DNA from: Bacteroidota bacterium
Lineage (GTDB): Bacteria; Bacteroidota; Bacteroidia; B-17B0; B-17BO
Direction of reading: 5' to 3'
DNA: 6,112 nucleotides
Assembly (NCBI GenBank): GCA_947462425.1
Contig: CANHPI010000182.1
Location: 1-6,112, forward strand
How positions within the stretch are numbered: position 1 is the first letter of the stretch; the number at the start of each line of letters is the position of its first letter. Below, one piece after another: positions 1 through 6,112 of this stretch. The position numbers and the translations under genes were made by a program. The notes beneath the pieces were generated by a model. That model was not told where the DNA came from and searched no databases. It worked only from the letters and a program-made list of their open reading frames with translations.

Positions 1-260
1 AAAATACGCTCATCACGTTTAAATTGTAATTCTAGTTCTGCAATCTCAGTTCCTTTTCCTGAAAAATCAACTAGGTGGTAAAACCCTGTAGTTTTCTTTT
101 GGATTGGATAAGCCAATTTCTTTAGCCCCCAGTTTTCTCTGTGATTAATTTTCGCTCCCAAATCCGTTAGGATTTTTTCAAACTTTTTTGCGGCCTCCTT
201 TGCCTGATCATCAGACAAAACGGGAGTTAAAATGAAGACCGTCTCATAGCGTTTTTCCAT
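1..260 (-). CDS. rpsF: 30S ribosomal protein S6 (partial, 3' end outside window)
   Basis: S6 is a component of the 30S ribosomal subunit platform, where it binds 16S rRNA together with S18. The minus strand reads open from an ATG at 260-258 to the window edge and gives 86 residues starting [16 protein letters not shown]. The family hallmarks are all visible: the RYE-VFIL first strand, an Ala/Lys-rich helix (about residues 18-34), the [11 protein letters not shown] segment (43-53), the GFYHLVDF strand (59-66) and the FKRDERI motif at the cut end (80-86). S6 proteins are usually somewhat over 100 residues, so only the C-terminal tail is missing. The start is fixed by the conserved N-terminus and by a Bacteroidota promoter element 25 bases upstream. 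In most bacteria rpsR and rplI follow; they would lie beyond the left edge and cannot be seen here. Nothing in the visible part looks damaged. Confidence 0.97.
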   Translation of the reverse strand, partial: MEKRYETVFILTPVLSDDQAKEAAKKFEKILTDLGAKINHRENWGLKKLAYPIQKKTTGFYHLVDFSGKGTEIAELELQFKRDERI

Positions 261-285
261 TGTTTTTTATTTTAAAATTAGGGCT

Positions 286-319
286 GCAAATATAGGCTAA
301 TTATTTGATAATGACGCAA
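286..319 (-). promoter_or_regulatory. rpsF promoter, Bacteroidota sigma-ABfr type
   Basis: On the minus strand TATATTTGC (294-286) matches the Bacteroidota -7 consensus TAnnTTTG exactly. A TTG at 319-317 lies 22 bases upstream, within the range usually given for the -33 element. The -7 element ends 25 bases before the rpsF ATG, which implies a leader of only about 20 nt. That leaves no room for a long autoregulatory RNA if this is the main start site. The match is seen in the sequence; promoter activity is inferred. Confidence 0.7.
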
Positions 320-410
320 TTTTATATGAAAAACTAGTAAAAAAATCTACTTTGTAAGTGAACGATTTCAGTTATAAATTCATAAGATGCTGATAATTAA
401 TATTTTATGA

Positions 411-442
411 TTTTTCATTTTGACAGTTGTCAAAATGAAAAA
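411..442. repeat. Perfect inverted repeat, 15-bp arms with 2-bp centre; candidate operator
   Basis: The left arm TTTTTCATTTTGACA (411-425) is the exact reverse complement of the right arm (428-442), with GT between them. The arms contain three G/C bases each. No T-run follows the right arm on either strand, so it does not have the form of a Rho-independent terminator. The centre reads TTGAC-AGTT-GTCAA, the 5-4-5 half-site geometry of CRP/FNR-superfamily operators. It lies between two divergent promoter regions, about 90 bp upstream of the rpsF -33 element and about 135 bp before the transglycosylase start. The symmetry is seen directly; an operator role is inferred. Confidence 0.75.
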
Positions 443-578
443 CAATGGTTTATCGCAATTTTTCAGTATTATAGCTTAAATTTCGTTTGCTTTTTTTATG
501 AAATTTTTTTGTTGAAAAATAGCACGCTACTTTTTATCAAATTGTAATTATAACTTTACCTTACATTGTAATATACTC

Positions 579-1571
579 ATGCATTTTTTAGCTCACATAC
601 TAGTTTTTTTAAAATTTATACCATCACCGCCTGATAGTAATTTAATTATTAATACAGGCATTAACATTCGTCAAGATATTATTTCGGTAGAAAATTTTAC
701 TACACACAAAAAAATGAATTTTGTGTATGACTCTCAAATTTACAAGCTTGGATGTGATACATTGCCAAATGTTATATTTTGGAGAAGTATTATGAAACTG
801 CATAAAGATTCAGCTCTATTTAATACTCCGCTTAATAGAAATGTATTATGCAAAACCGGCATTAGTAAATGGGAGTGTATGGATAGCACCAAAAAATTCT
901 GCTATAAGGATAGTCTCAGGAAGATTCATTGCTTAAGTGATTCAGATAGAATTTTACTAACCAACGGAAAAAGTTTTTTTTATGATTTTGAAAAAGCTTC
1001 CACTAACTTTCATCAAGGCATTAATGATTTTATAGATAACGGTGTTGACCCCTGGTATGCGCAAGCAATATTAATGATTGAAAGTCCAAATAAACTTCAA
1101 AAATCAAATGCTGGAGCCTATGGTTCCTTTCAATTAATGAAAGATGTAGCGCGTTTATTTGGATTAAAAGTCAATAAAAAAATCGATGAGCGCGCTAATT
1201 TTAGCCGTTCTGCTTATGCAGCATCAAGTTTAATAAAAAAAATATGCATCCCTAAAACCAAACAAATTTTAGATTCATTAGGAATTACAAATTACAAAGA
1301 AAACGATTTATGGTTTAGGTTATTAGTGATGCATTCTTACCATGCCGGTGCAGGAAATGTTAAAAAAGCGTTATTCTCATTTCGACCAAGGGAAGGTAAT
1401 ATGAATTTAATTTATACTCTTTGGCGAACTGAAACTAAACAATTCAGATCGGCATCTCAAAATTACTCTCAATTAGTTTTAGCCGCAATGCTCGAAGTGA
1501 ACCAAAAATATGGATTAAATCCAAAAGAACTCATTATTAACTCCAAACCAAAAGGAAATATACTTCGCTAA
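579..1571 (+). CDS. Lytic transglycosylase-like protein (SLT domain) with cysteine-containing N-terminal region
   Basis: The C-terminal half resembles the SLT/MltD-type lytic transglycosylase fold, which cleaves the MurNAc-GlcNAc bond of peptidoglycan in the periplasm. Residues 157-270 carry the signatures in order: ILMIESP with the predicted catalytic Glu168, AYGSFQLM (180-187, the usual A-G-x-x-Q-x-M block), GLKVNKKIDER (195-205), the helix SAYAASSLIKK (211-221) and SYHAGAGNV (253-261, the usual AYNAGxGN motif). Residues 1-135 are not recognised; they hold Cys59, Cys91, Cys100, Cys108 and Cys118. The N-terminus MHFLAHILVFLKFIPS is hydrophobic but lacks Lys or Arg at the front, so export by a classical signal peptide is plausible but not clear. 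No LysM repeats are visible. The ATG at 579 is the only ATG, GTG or TTG start before an in-frame stop at 513, and there is no Shine-Dalgarno sequence. It is transcribed away from rpsF, probably alone, with 109 bp to the next gene. The substrate and class are inferred from motifs only. Confidence 0.85.
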   Translation: MHFLAHILVFLKFIPSPPDSNLIINTGINIRQDIISVENFTTHKKMNFVYDSQIYKLGCDTLPNVIFWRSIMKLHKDSALFNTPLNRNVLCKTGISKWECMDSTKKFCYKDSLRKIHCLSDSDRILLTNGKSFFYDFEKASTNFHQGINDFIDNGVDPWYAQAILMIESPNKLQKSNAGAYGSFQLMKDVARLFGLKVNKKIDERANFSRSAYAASSLIKKICIPKTKQILDSLGITNYKENDLWFRLLVMHSYHAGAGNVKKALFSFRPREGNMNLIYTLWRTETKQFRSASQNYSQLVLAAMLEVNQKYGLNPKELIINSKPKGNILR

Positions 1572-1680
1572 ATAGGAGCTTTTTTTATACTAAATTTAGA
1601 ATGCTCTTAAAAAATGTATTTTTTTTGAAATACGATTTTTATTTAATTTTTATTTTACATTTATCAATAAATTATGTCCT

Positions 1681-2355
1681 ATGAGAATTTTGATTATTGA
1701 AGATGAAAAATCGTTGCGCGAAGATGTTGTTGATTATTTAACCGAGAACGGATATAAATGCGACTTTGCAACAACGATTAAAAGTGCTATCCAAAAATTA
1801 AACGACCTTGTTTATAGTTGTGCTTTGGTGGATGTTGGTCTACCAGATGGTTCAGGGATTGAAATTGTTGAGCATATAAAAAAAAATAATCCAGAAATGG
1901 GTGTTATTATTGTTACTGCTAAAAATTCATTAGAAGATAAATTACAAGGATTAAAAATTGGAGCGGATGATTATTTAACCAAGCCTTTTCATTTATCTGA
2001 ATTAAGCGCAAGAGTTTATTCTGTTTTAAGAAGGAGAAATTTTGGCGGAAAAAACTCTTTAGTATTTGATGGCTTAGAAATTGATACCACCGAAAAAAAG
2101 GTAATTGCAAATAACGTTCAATTGCAATTAACAAAAAAAGAATATGAAATATTAGTTTATTTAGCTAGCAATCCCACTCACTTAATTACCAAAGAAGCTT
2201 TGGCTGATGCTATATGGGGAGATAAAGCTGACATGGCTACTTCCTTTGATTTTGTTTATAGTCAAATAAAAAATTTGAAGAAAAAATTAAACGAAGCCGA
2301 TTTAAAAAATTATATCAAAGTAGTTTATGGAATGGGCTACAAGTTTAAAAACTAA
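1681..2355 (+). CDS. OmpR/PhoB-family two-component response regulator
   Basis: This is a DNA-binding transcription factor controlled by phosphorylation. The 224 residues are the usual length for the family. The receiver domain (about 1-117) has the acidic pair Glu7/Asp8, the phospho-acceptor Asp51 in LVDVGLPDGSG, Thr79 in VTA and Lys101 in KPF. The C-terminal winged-helix domain (about 125-222) shows the LTKKEYEIL start (150-158), the VYSQIKNLKKKL recognition-helix region (192-203) and the closing VYGMGYKF (215-222). All residues expected for phosphorylation are present, so it should be a phosphorylated regulator. The kinase gene follows after 65 bp in the same direction, which makes it the obvious partner. 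No strong promoter is seen upstream: TACATTTA at 1656-1663 is one mismatch from TAnnTTTG but has no well-spaced -33 element. The target genes cannot be read from the sequence. Confidence 0.96.
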   Translation: MRILIIEDEKSLREDVVDYLTENGYKCDFATTIKSAIQKLNDLVYSCALVDVGLPDGSGIEIVEHIKKNNPEMGVIIVTAKNSLEDKLQGLKIGADDYLTKPFHLSELSARVYSVLRRRNFGGKNSLVFDGLEIDTTEKKVIANNVQLQLTKKEYEILVYLASNPTHLITKEALADAIWGDKADMATSFDFVYSQIKNLKKKLNEADLKNYIKVVYGMGYKFKN

Positions 2356-2359
2356 GAAT

Positions 2360-2406
2360 AGTTAAATTATAAATCATGCCCACTAAAGTTAAATTATCAA
2401 AACATG
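2360..2406. repeat. Short direct repeat between response regulator and kinase genes
   Basis: The 11-mer AGTTAAATTAT occurs at 2360-2370 and 2387-2397, a period of 27 bp, and each copy is followed within 4-5 bases by CATG (2375-2378 and 2403-2406). It fills most of the 65-bp gap between the two genes. It could be a regulator site or a small duplication. The A/T-rich composition makes chance possible. Confidence 0.45.
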
Positions 2407-2420
2407 ATTATTAAAAGTGC

Positions 2421-3677
2421 ATGAAACTTCTTACCAAAACGAACGTTTACACAACCATAACTACCACGCTGCTTTTTGCGATGGGCATTTTTGTAGTGTA
2501 TGAAGTGATACTGCAAAAACTAGACAAGGAAGTTGATAAGCAATTATTATCTGCTAAAACTAAAATTTTAAAGGGACTAAATGATGGTATTTCTCCCAAT
2601 GAATTTCTTTCTAATCTCGGACAAAAAGTTTATGTAAAAAAGGTTGGCAAGCAAACAATTTTTGATAATAAATTTATAGAGTATATTGAACATCAATCTA
2701 ATGCTGATGAAGTTGTGCAAAGAGAGCTTTTATTTCAAACAGTTGTGGATGATAAAGTTTATGAAGTTACAGTATGTAGCTCATTGTCTGAAGGAAAAAA
2801 AATAGGTGAATATATTATTGCAGTTGTATTAGTTTTTTTATTAGTTTCTGTCATTATTTTGTTTTTATTAAATCGTTTAATTTCTGCATTTATTTGGTCG
2901 CCATTTTACGATACACTTTCTAAAATAAAAACATGGAATATTAAGAAAAATGAAATTCTCGATTTTAAAATCACCAATATTGATGAGTTTCATTTACTGA
3001 ATGATACCGTAAAAGATTTAACCCGACAAATACAATCGGATTATCATAACCTTAAAGAATTTACTGAAAATGTGTCGCACGAAGCGCAAACTCCCTTATC
3101 AATTATTAGTACCAAAATAGAGTTGTTAATGCAAGAGTCTAATTATAGCGAAAAACAACATAAACTTTTAATTCAAACCTACAATGCAACTCAACGCTTA
3201 TATAAACTAAACGAGGGTTTGATATTATTAACCCGTATTGAAAATAAACAATTTGTTGAAACAAGTTCTATTGATTTAGTGCAGGCCATTGAAGAAAAAA
3301 TTGAAGTGTTGGAAGATTTTATTGAAGCAAAACAAATTGTGGTACAAAAAGTATTTAATGCAAACGTTACAAAAGAAGTTAATCCGGTTTTACTAACTAT
3401 TTTATTGAATAACTTATTTATCAATGCCATAAAATATAATCTAGAAGAAAAGGGTAGTATAAAAATCACTTTAAATGAAGATTCTTTTTCTGTTGAAAAC
3501 CAAAGCCCATCCGATAAAATTGATAAACAGTTTTTATTTGACCGCTTTAATAAAAATTCTATTTCTGGTTCATTAGGGCTTGGCTTATCTTTAATTAAAA
3601 AAATTGTTGATTTTTATAACTGGCATATTACCTATTCTCATAAAGATGGAACTCATAAGTTTAAAATTTATATGTAG
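2421..3677 (+). CDS. Membrane sensor histidine kinase, partner of the upstream response regulator
   Basis: A 418-residue inner-membrane kinase that would autophosphorylate and pass phosphate to the neighbouring regulator. Order: first membrane segment about 11-31, extracytoplasmic sensor loop about 32-128 with no recognised domain, second membrane segment about 130-155, a linker (156-210), a HisKA domain with predicted phospho-His220 in VSHEAQTPLSII (218-229), then an HATPase domain. The ATPase N-box is NNLFINAIKYN (330-340), the F-box FLFDRF (371-376), and the G2 box SGSLGLGLSLIKKI (382-395). The H-box reads HEAQTP rather than the common HELRTP, and the G1 box, normally DxGxG or NxG, reads VENQSPSDK (358-366) with neither the Asp nor the glycines. 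ATP binding may be altered, though relatives often vary here. An in-frame TAA at 2412-2414 just upstream fixes the ATG at 2421. The sensed signal is unknown. Confidence 0.94.
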   Translation: MKLLTKTNVYTTITTTLLFAMGIFVVYEVILQKLDKEVDKQLLSAKTKILKGLNDGISPNEFLSNLGQKVYVKKVGKQTIFDNKFIEYIEHQSNADEVVQRELLFQTVVDDKVYEVTVCSSLSEGKKIGEYIIAVVLVFLLVSVIILFLLNRLISAFIWSPFYDTLSKIKTWNIKKNEILDFKITNIDEFHLLNDTVKDLTRQIQSDYHNLKEFTENVSHEAQTPLSIISTKIELLMQESNYSEKQHKLLIQTYNATQRLYKLNEGLILLTRIENKQFVETSSIDLVQAIEEKIEVLEDFIEAKQIVVQKVFNANVTKEVNPVLLTILLNNLFINAIKYNLEEKGSIKITLNEDSFSVENQSPSDKIDKQFLFDRFNKNSISGSLGLGLSLIKKIVDFYNWHITYSHKDGTHKFKIYM

Positions 3678-3701
3678 TTTCGTTCTGTATTTTTTTAACC
3701 T

Positions 3702-4142
3702 ATGAACACATCAATCTGGTATCGCGAGCCAAGTATAGCTCACATCAATTCTTTAAATAAAAACACCTTAGGTCAAAATTTAGGTATTGACTTTATTGAA
3801 GTGGGCTCAAATTATTTAGTAGCTAAAATGCCCGTTGATGAGCGAACAAAACAACCCTTTGGTTTATTGCATGGTGGCGCCAATGTTGCTTTAGCAGAAA
3901 CATTAGGTAGCGTTGCTTCGCTATTGGTTGTAAATAGCGAAGTTTTTATTGGTGTTGGTGTAGAGATAAACGCTAATCACATAAAAGCTGTATTGCATGG
4001 AAAGGTAAAAGGAATTTGTACTCCCTTAAATATTGCTGGCAAAAATCATGTGTGGGATATTAAAATTTATAACGAGCAAAATGAACTGACTTGTGTTTCA
4101 CGATTTACATGCACAATTATTCCAAAAAATAAATTTTTATAA
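3702..4142 (+). CDS. Hotdog-fold acyl-CoA thioesterase, YdiI/MenI-like (PaaI family)
   Basis: This cytoplasmic enzyme should hydrolyse an acyl- or aroyl-CoA thioester. At 146 residues it is the usual single hotdog-domain size. The block MPVDERTKQPFGLLHGGA (43-60) followed by ALAETLGSVAS (63-73) closely resembles Escherichia coli YdiI (MenI, 1,4-dihydroxy-2-naphthoyl-CoA hydrolase of menaquinone synthesis) and its paralogue EntH/YbdB. The predicted catalytic Glu is Glu66, with His57-Gly58-Gly59 before it. The following VGVEINANH (85-93) is closer to YdiI than to EntH as I recall those sequences. Menaquinone is the usual Bacteroidota quinone, so a MenI role is reasonable, but no other men gene is in the window and these enzymes are often promiscuous. 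The start lies 24 bp after the kinase stop, which suggests co-transcription with the two-component genes. Family membership is firm; the substrate is inferred. Confidence 0.93.
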   Translation: MNTSIWYREPSIAHINSLNKNTLGQNLGIDFIEVGSNYLVAKMPVDERTKQPFGLLHGGANVALAETLGSVASLLVVNSEVFIGVGVEINANHIKAVLHGKVKGICTPLNIAGKNHVWDIKIYNEQNELTCVSRFTCTIIPKNKFL

Positions 4143-4194
4143 ATCGATAAATAACTTCAACAAAAAAATAATATATAAATAGCAAACTTCCTTT

Positions 4195-5289
4195 ATGAAA
4201 TTTTTATTTATTCTTTTTACTTTACTTTTTCAAACAAGCTTTTTTGCACAAAGCAAATTAAAATCTGGTTTTATTGCTCAAGAGTTTTTGGATGTTTTAC
4301 ATTTAGAATGGGCACATCAAGATAGTGGAAGTAAATATTCACATGCAGTATTACCTATAAATTATAAAAGAGTATATCGTTCGCCGGAAGTGGGATTAAA
4401 AAATAAATTTGATTTTTGGTTACGAGACGATTCGGTGGGAGTTATTTGCTTGCGATACACAGTTGGTGGAACCAGTTGGCTAGAAAATTTTTATAGCGGA
4501 ATGATTAAAGCGCAGGGTTCTCTTAAATTAAATGATTCAACCACATTTCATTACAAATTTTCTAACGACGAAAAAGCGTTTGTGCATCACGGCTGGACTA
4601 TTGGAATTGCTCATTTAGCTCCTTTAGTAACCAATGTAATTAATGACTATTACAAAAAAGGAGTAAAAGAAATTATAATAATAGGGCATAGCCAAGGCGC
4701 CGCACTAGCTTTTTTAATGCGTTCTTATTTGCATTATGCACCAGAATCAATTTTACCAAAAGACATAAATTATAAAGTATATTGTTGCGCTGCGCCAAAG
4801 CCCGGTAATTTATTTTATGCTTACGACTTTGATTTTATTACCCGCAATGGTTGGGCTTACCGAATTATAAACACCAGCGATTGGGTTCCAGAAACACCAT
4901 TTTCTATTCAAAGCATTGGAGATTTACATCCTACAAATCCATTTTCAAACAAAAAGCAACTCATGAAAAAAGGAGTTAGTAAGCCATTAATGCGTTGGTA
5001 TGTAAATCATGCCATAAACGACATGGAAGGTGCTGCGCAAAAAGTTAACAGGAAGTATGAAAAATACCTTACTAAACGAATGGGTTCTGTTATAAAAAAA
5101 TCTCTTAAAGAATATCAAAATCCAATTATTGAAAAAAGTAACTTTTATATGCCTACAGGCATTCCAATTATTTTGCAGCCAGACAGTACATATAACCAAA
5201 AATTTAAGTTTGATGGTAACAATGTGTTTTTGCATCACATGTTTGAACCATATATTTATTTAACCAAATTACATTACCTTACAAACTAA
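4195..5289 (+). CDS. Secreted class 3-type lipase (alpha/beta hydrolase)
   Basis: A predicted exported serine esterase or lipase of 364 residues. The N-terminus MKFLFILFTLLFQTSFFAQS is a good Sec signal peptide with cleavage likely near residue 19-20. The hydrolase core runs from about 80 to 235: VICLRYTVGGTSWLEN (83-98, the position of the RGT/SW strand in class 3 lipases), VHHGW (130-134), the nucleophile elbow IIIIGHSQGAALA (160-172) with Ser166, and CCAAPKPGN (197-205), matching the GAPrvGN block of the lipase 3 family. Asp229 in INTSDWVPE is the expected acid. The catalytic His is probably His347 or His348 in FLHHMFEPY (345-353), close to the C-terminus. No lipobox or C-terminal sorting domain is visible. 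It starts 52 bp after the thioesterase gene with no evident terminator or promoter between them. Natural substrate unknown. Confidence 0.87.
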   Translation: MKFLFILFTLLFQTSFFAQSKLKSGFIAQEFLDVLHLEWAHQDSGSKYSHAVLPINYKRVYRSPEVGLKNKFDFWLRDDSVGVICLRYTVGGTSWLENFYSGMIKAQGSLKLNDSTTFHYKFSNDEKAFVHHGWTIGIAHLAPLVTNVINDYYKKGVKEIIIIGHSQGAALAFLMRSYLHYAPESILPKDINYKVYCCAAPKPGNLFYAYDFDFITRNGWAYRIINTSDWVPETPFSIQSIGDLHPTNPFSNKKQLMKKGVSKPLMRWYVNHAINDMEGAAQKVNRKYEKYLTKRMGSVIKKSLKEYQNPIIEKSNFYMPTGIPIILQPDSTYNQKFKFDGNNVFLHHMFEPYIYLTKLHYLTN

Positions 5290-5373
5290 TCTCGTTTTTG
5301 CCAATAATTTACAGGTATTTAACTTTTAATAGCTAGTTAATCTAAAATCTATAAAATGTTTGGTAATTTCTTT

Positions 5374-5382
5374 TAAATTTGC
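5374..5382 (+). promoter_or_regulatory. Promoter -7 element of the S46 peptidase gene
   Basis: TAAATTTGC matches the Bacteroidota TAnnTTTG element exactly and ends 24 bases before the ATG at 5407, nearly the same spacing as the rpsF promoter. The -33 element is not obvious: the nearest TTTG (5359-5362) is only 11 bases upstream, shorter than usual. It marks the peptidase gene as a transcription unit separate from the lipase gene. Confidence 0.6.
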
Positions 5383-5406
5383 CAAGATTTTAAACCACTT
5401 ATACTT

Positions 5407-6112
5407 ATGAAAAAAATAATTTTATTTATTGTAACCTGCACCTTTTTATTAAAGCCTATTGCTAAAGCAGATGAAGGCATGTGGTTACCAATGCTTCTTG
5501 GTCAGCAAGTTTATGCTGACATGGTAAAAAAAGGCCTAAAAGTATCCAAAGAACAGCTATACAGCATGAACCAAGCGTGTATTAAAGATGCCATTATTAT
5601 TTTTGGTGGCGGTTGCACCGGCGAAATTGTAAGTAAAGAAGGATTAATTTTCACAAATCACCACTGCGGTTATAATGCCATTGCTGCAGCAAGCACCGTT
5701 GATCATAATTATTTGAGAGATGGCTTTTGGTCTAAATCAAAATCTGAAGAGATATACGCACCGGGTGTTCACGCTCAGTTTTTAGTTAAAATAGTAGATG
5801 TTACAGATAAAGTAAATGAAAAAATTAAAGATATTCCAGCATTAGAGTTAACTCAAAAGTTGCCAGGCATTTTAACCGAAATGGCTAATAAAGAAACTGA
5901 AGGTTCAACGTACGAAGGACGTGTTTCATCAATGTTTAAAGCCAATCAATTTTTACTATTTGTTTATGAGCGCTACAAAGATGTGCGTTTGGTTGGTACT
6001 CCACCCGAAAGTATTGGAAAATTTGGTGGCGATACAGATAACTGGGAATGGCCGCGTCATACAGGAGATTTTTCTATCTTCCGTGTGTATACAAATAAAG
6101 AAGGAAAAGCAG
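5407..6112 (+). CDS. S46 family dipeptidyl-peptidase, DPP7/DPP11 type (partial, 3' end outside window)
   Basis: S46 enzymes are periplasmic or surface serine peptidases that release dipeptides from peptide N-termini, feeding amino-acid-using Bacteroidota. The 235 residues seen begin with a signal peptide (1-21, cleavage after AKA) followed by the family-typical mature start DEGMWLP. The first catalytic-domain half is intact: FGGGCTGEIVSKEGLIFTNHHC (66-87, described here by its key residues Cys70, His85/His86 and Cys87), of which the second His is the likely catalytic one, and GGDTDNWEWPRHTGDF (207-222). By comparison with DAP BII, Asp221 is the likely catalytic acid, and Asn212, Trp213 and Arg217 would bind the substrate N-terminus. 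The Ser nucleophile and the residue separating DPP7 from DPP11 specificity lie well downstream, outside the window; S46 proteins are about 700 residues. The ATG at 5407 is supported by the signal peptide and by the upstream -7 element. Confidence 0.96.
   Translation, partial: MKKIILFIVTCTFLLKPIAKADEGMWLPMLLGQQVYADMVKKGLKVSKEQLYSMNQACIKDAIIIFGGGCTGEIVSKEGLIFTNHHCGYNAIAAASTVDHNYLRDGFWSKSKSEEIYAPGVHAQFLVKIVDVTDKVNEKIKDIPALELTQKLPGILTEMANKETEGSTYEGRVSSMFKANQFLLFVYERYKDVRLVGTPPESIGKFGGDTDNWEWPRHTGDFSIFRVYTNKEGKA

Larger units (their letters stand above)
261..578. other. Divergent intergenic region between rpsF and the transglycosylase gene
   Basis: These 318 bp separate two divergently transcribed genes and contain no credible coding frame, tRNA or rRNA. 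They hold the rpsF promoter near the left end and a perfect palindrome at 411-442. For the rightward gene the best promoter candidate is TAACTTTA at 551-558, one mismatch from TAnnTTTG and 20 bases before the ATG, but no convincing -33 partner is visible. The octamer ATTGTAAT occurs twice, at 541-548 and 565-572, flanking this candidate; in such A/T-rich sequence this may be chance. Confidence 0.6.

Noticed and set aside
345..353. TACTTTG as a rightward -7 promoter element
   Set aside because: It is one base short of TAnnTTTG and lies more than 220 bp from the next start codon.
411..442. The palindrome as a Rho-independent terminator or part of a CRISPR array
   Set aside because: No T-run follows it on either strand, it sits upstream of both neighbouring genes, and it occurs only once, without repeat-spacer structure.
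1574..1610. Possible terminator after the transglycosylase gene: GAGC/GCTC pairing around a T-run, and the palindrome CTAAATTTAG at 1590-1599
   Set aside because: The outer stem is only 4 bp with a large A/T loop, the inner palindrome is all weak pairs with no loop, and the T-run lies inside rather than after the stem.
1919..2134. Minus-strand open frame of 71 codons opposite the response regulator
   Set aside because: It lies wholly inside a well-supported gene and its translation resembles no family; it is a shadow of the plus-strand coding sequence.
3191..3469. Minus-strand open frame of 92 codons opposite the histidine kinase
   Set aside because: It overlaps the conserved HisKA/HATPase coding region and shows no domain of its own.
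4987..5238. Minus-strand open frame of 83 codons opposite the lipase gene
   Set aside because: It is antisense to a coherent coding sequence, with no promoter or recognisable motif.
5320..5341. Inverted repeat TTAACT/AGTTAA after the lipase gene, as a terminator
   Set aside because: The stem is 6 bp and nearly all A/T, the loop is about 10 bases, and no T-run follows.

Overview
The window looks like chromosomal DNA from a low-GC member of the Bacteroidota, most likely a Flavobacteriia-like lineage. The S6, S46 peptidase and response-regulator proteins read as Bacteroidota proteins. Genes lack clear Shine-Dalgarno sequences and start after A/T-rich leaders. Two starts are preceded, at the same short distance, by the phylum-typical TAnnTTTG promoter element. 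The species cannot be named from the sequence. I see no CRISPR array, insertion sequence, phage gene, tRNA or rRNA, and no convincing new multi-gene system.

Layout: at the left edge, on the minus strand, is the 5' part of rpsF (ribosomal protein S6), which runs out of the window. A 318-bp divergent intergenic region follows; it holds the rpsF promoter and a perfect 15-bp-arm palindrome at 411-442. Everything to the right is on the plus strand: a lytic transglycosylase-like protein with a cysteine-containing N-terminal region (579-1571), an OmpR-type response regulator (1681-2355) with its membrane histidine kinase (2421-3677), a YdiI/MenI-like hotdog acyl-CoA thioesterase (3702-4142), a secreted class 3-type lipase (4195-5289), and the 5' part of an S46 dipeptidyl-peptidase (5407 to the right edge).

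Function: the response regulator and kinase almost certainly form one two-component system. The thioesterase starts 24 bp after the kinase, so it is probably in the same transcript, and the lipase may be too (52-bp gap). The S46 peptidase has its own promoter and is a separate unit. Three products (transglycosylase, lipase, S46 peptidase) act outside the cytoplasm on peptidoglycan, lipid and peptides. No sequence evidence ties them to the two-component system beyond proximity.

The best leads for a second look are the palindrome at 411-442, the unusual N-terminal region of the transglycosylase, and the altered G1 nucleotide-binding box of the histidine kinase.
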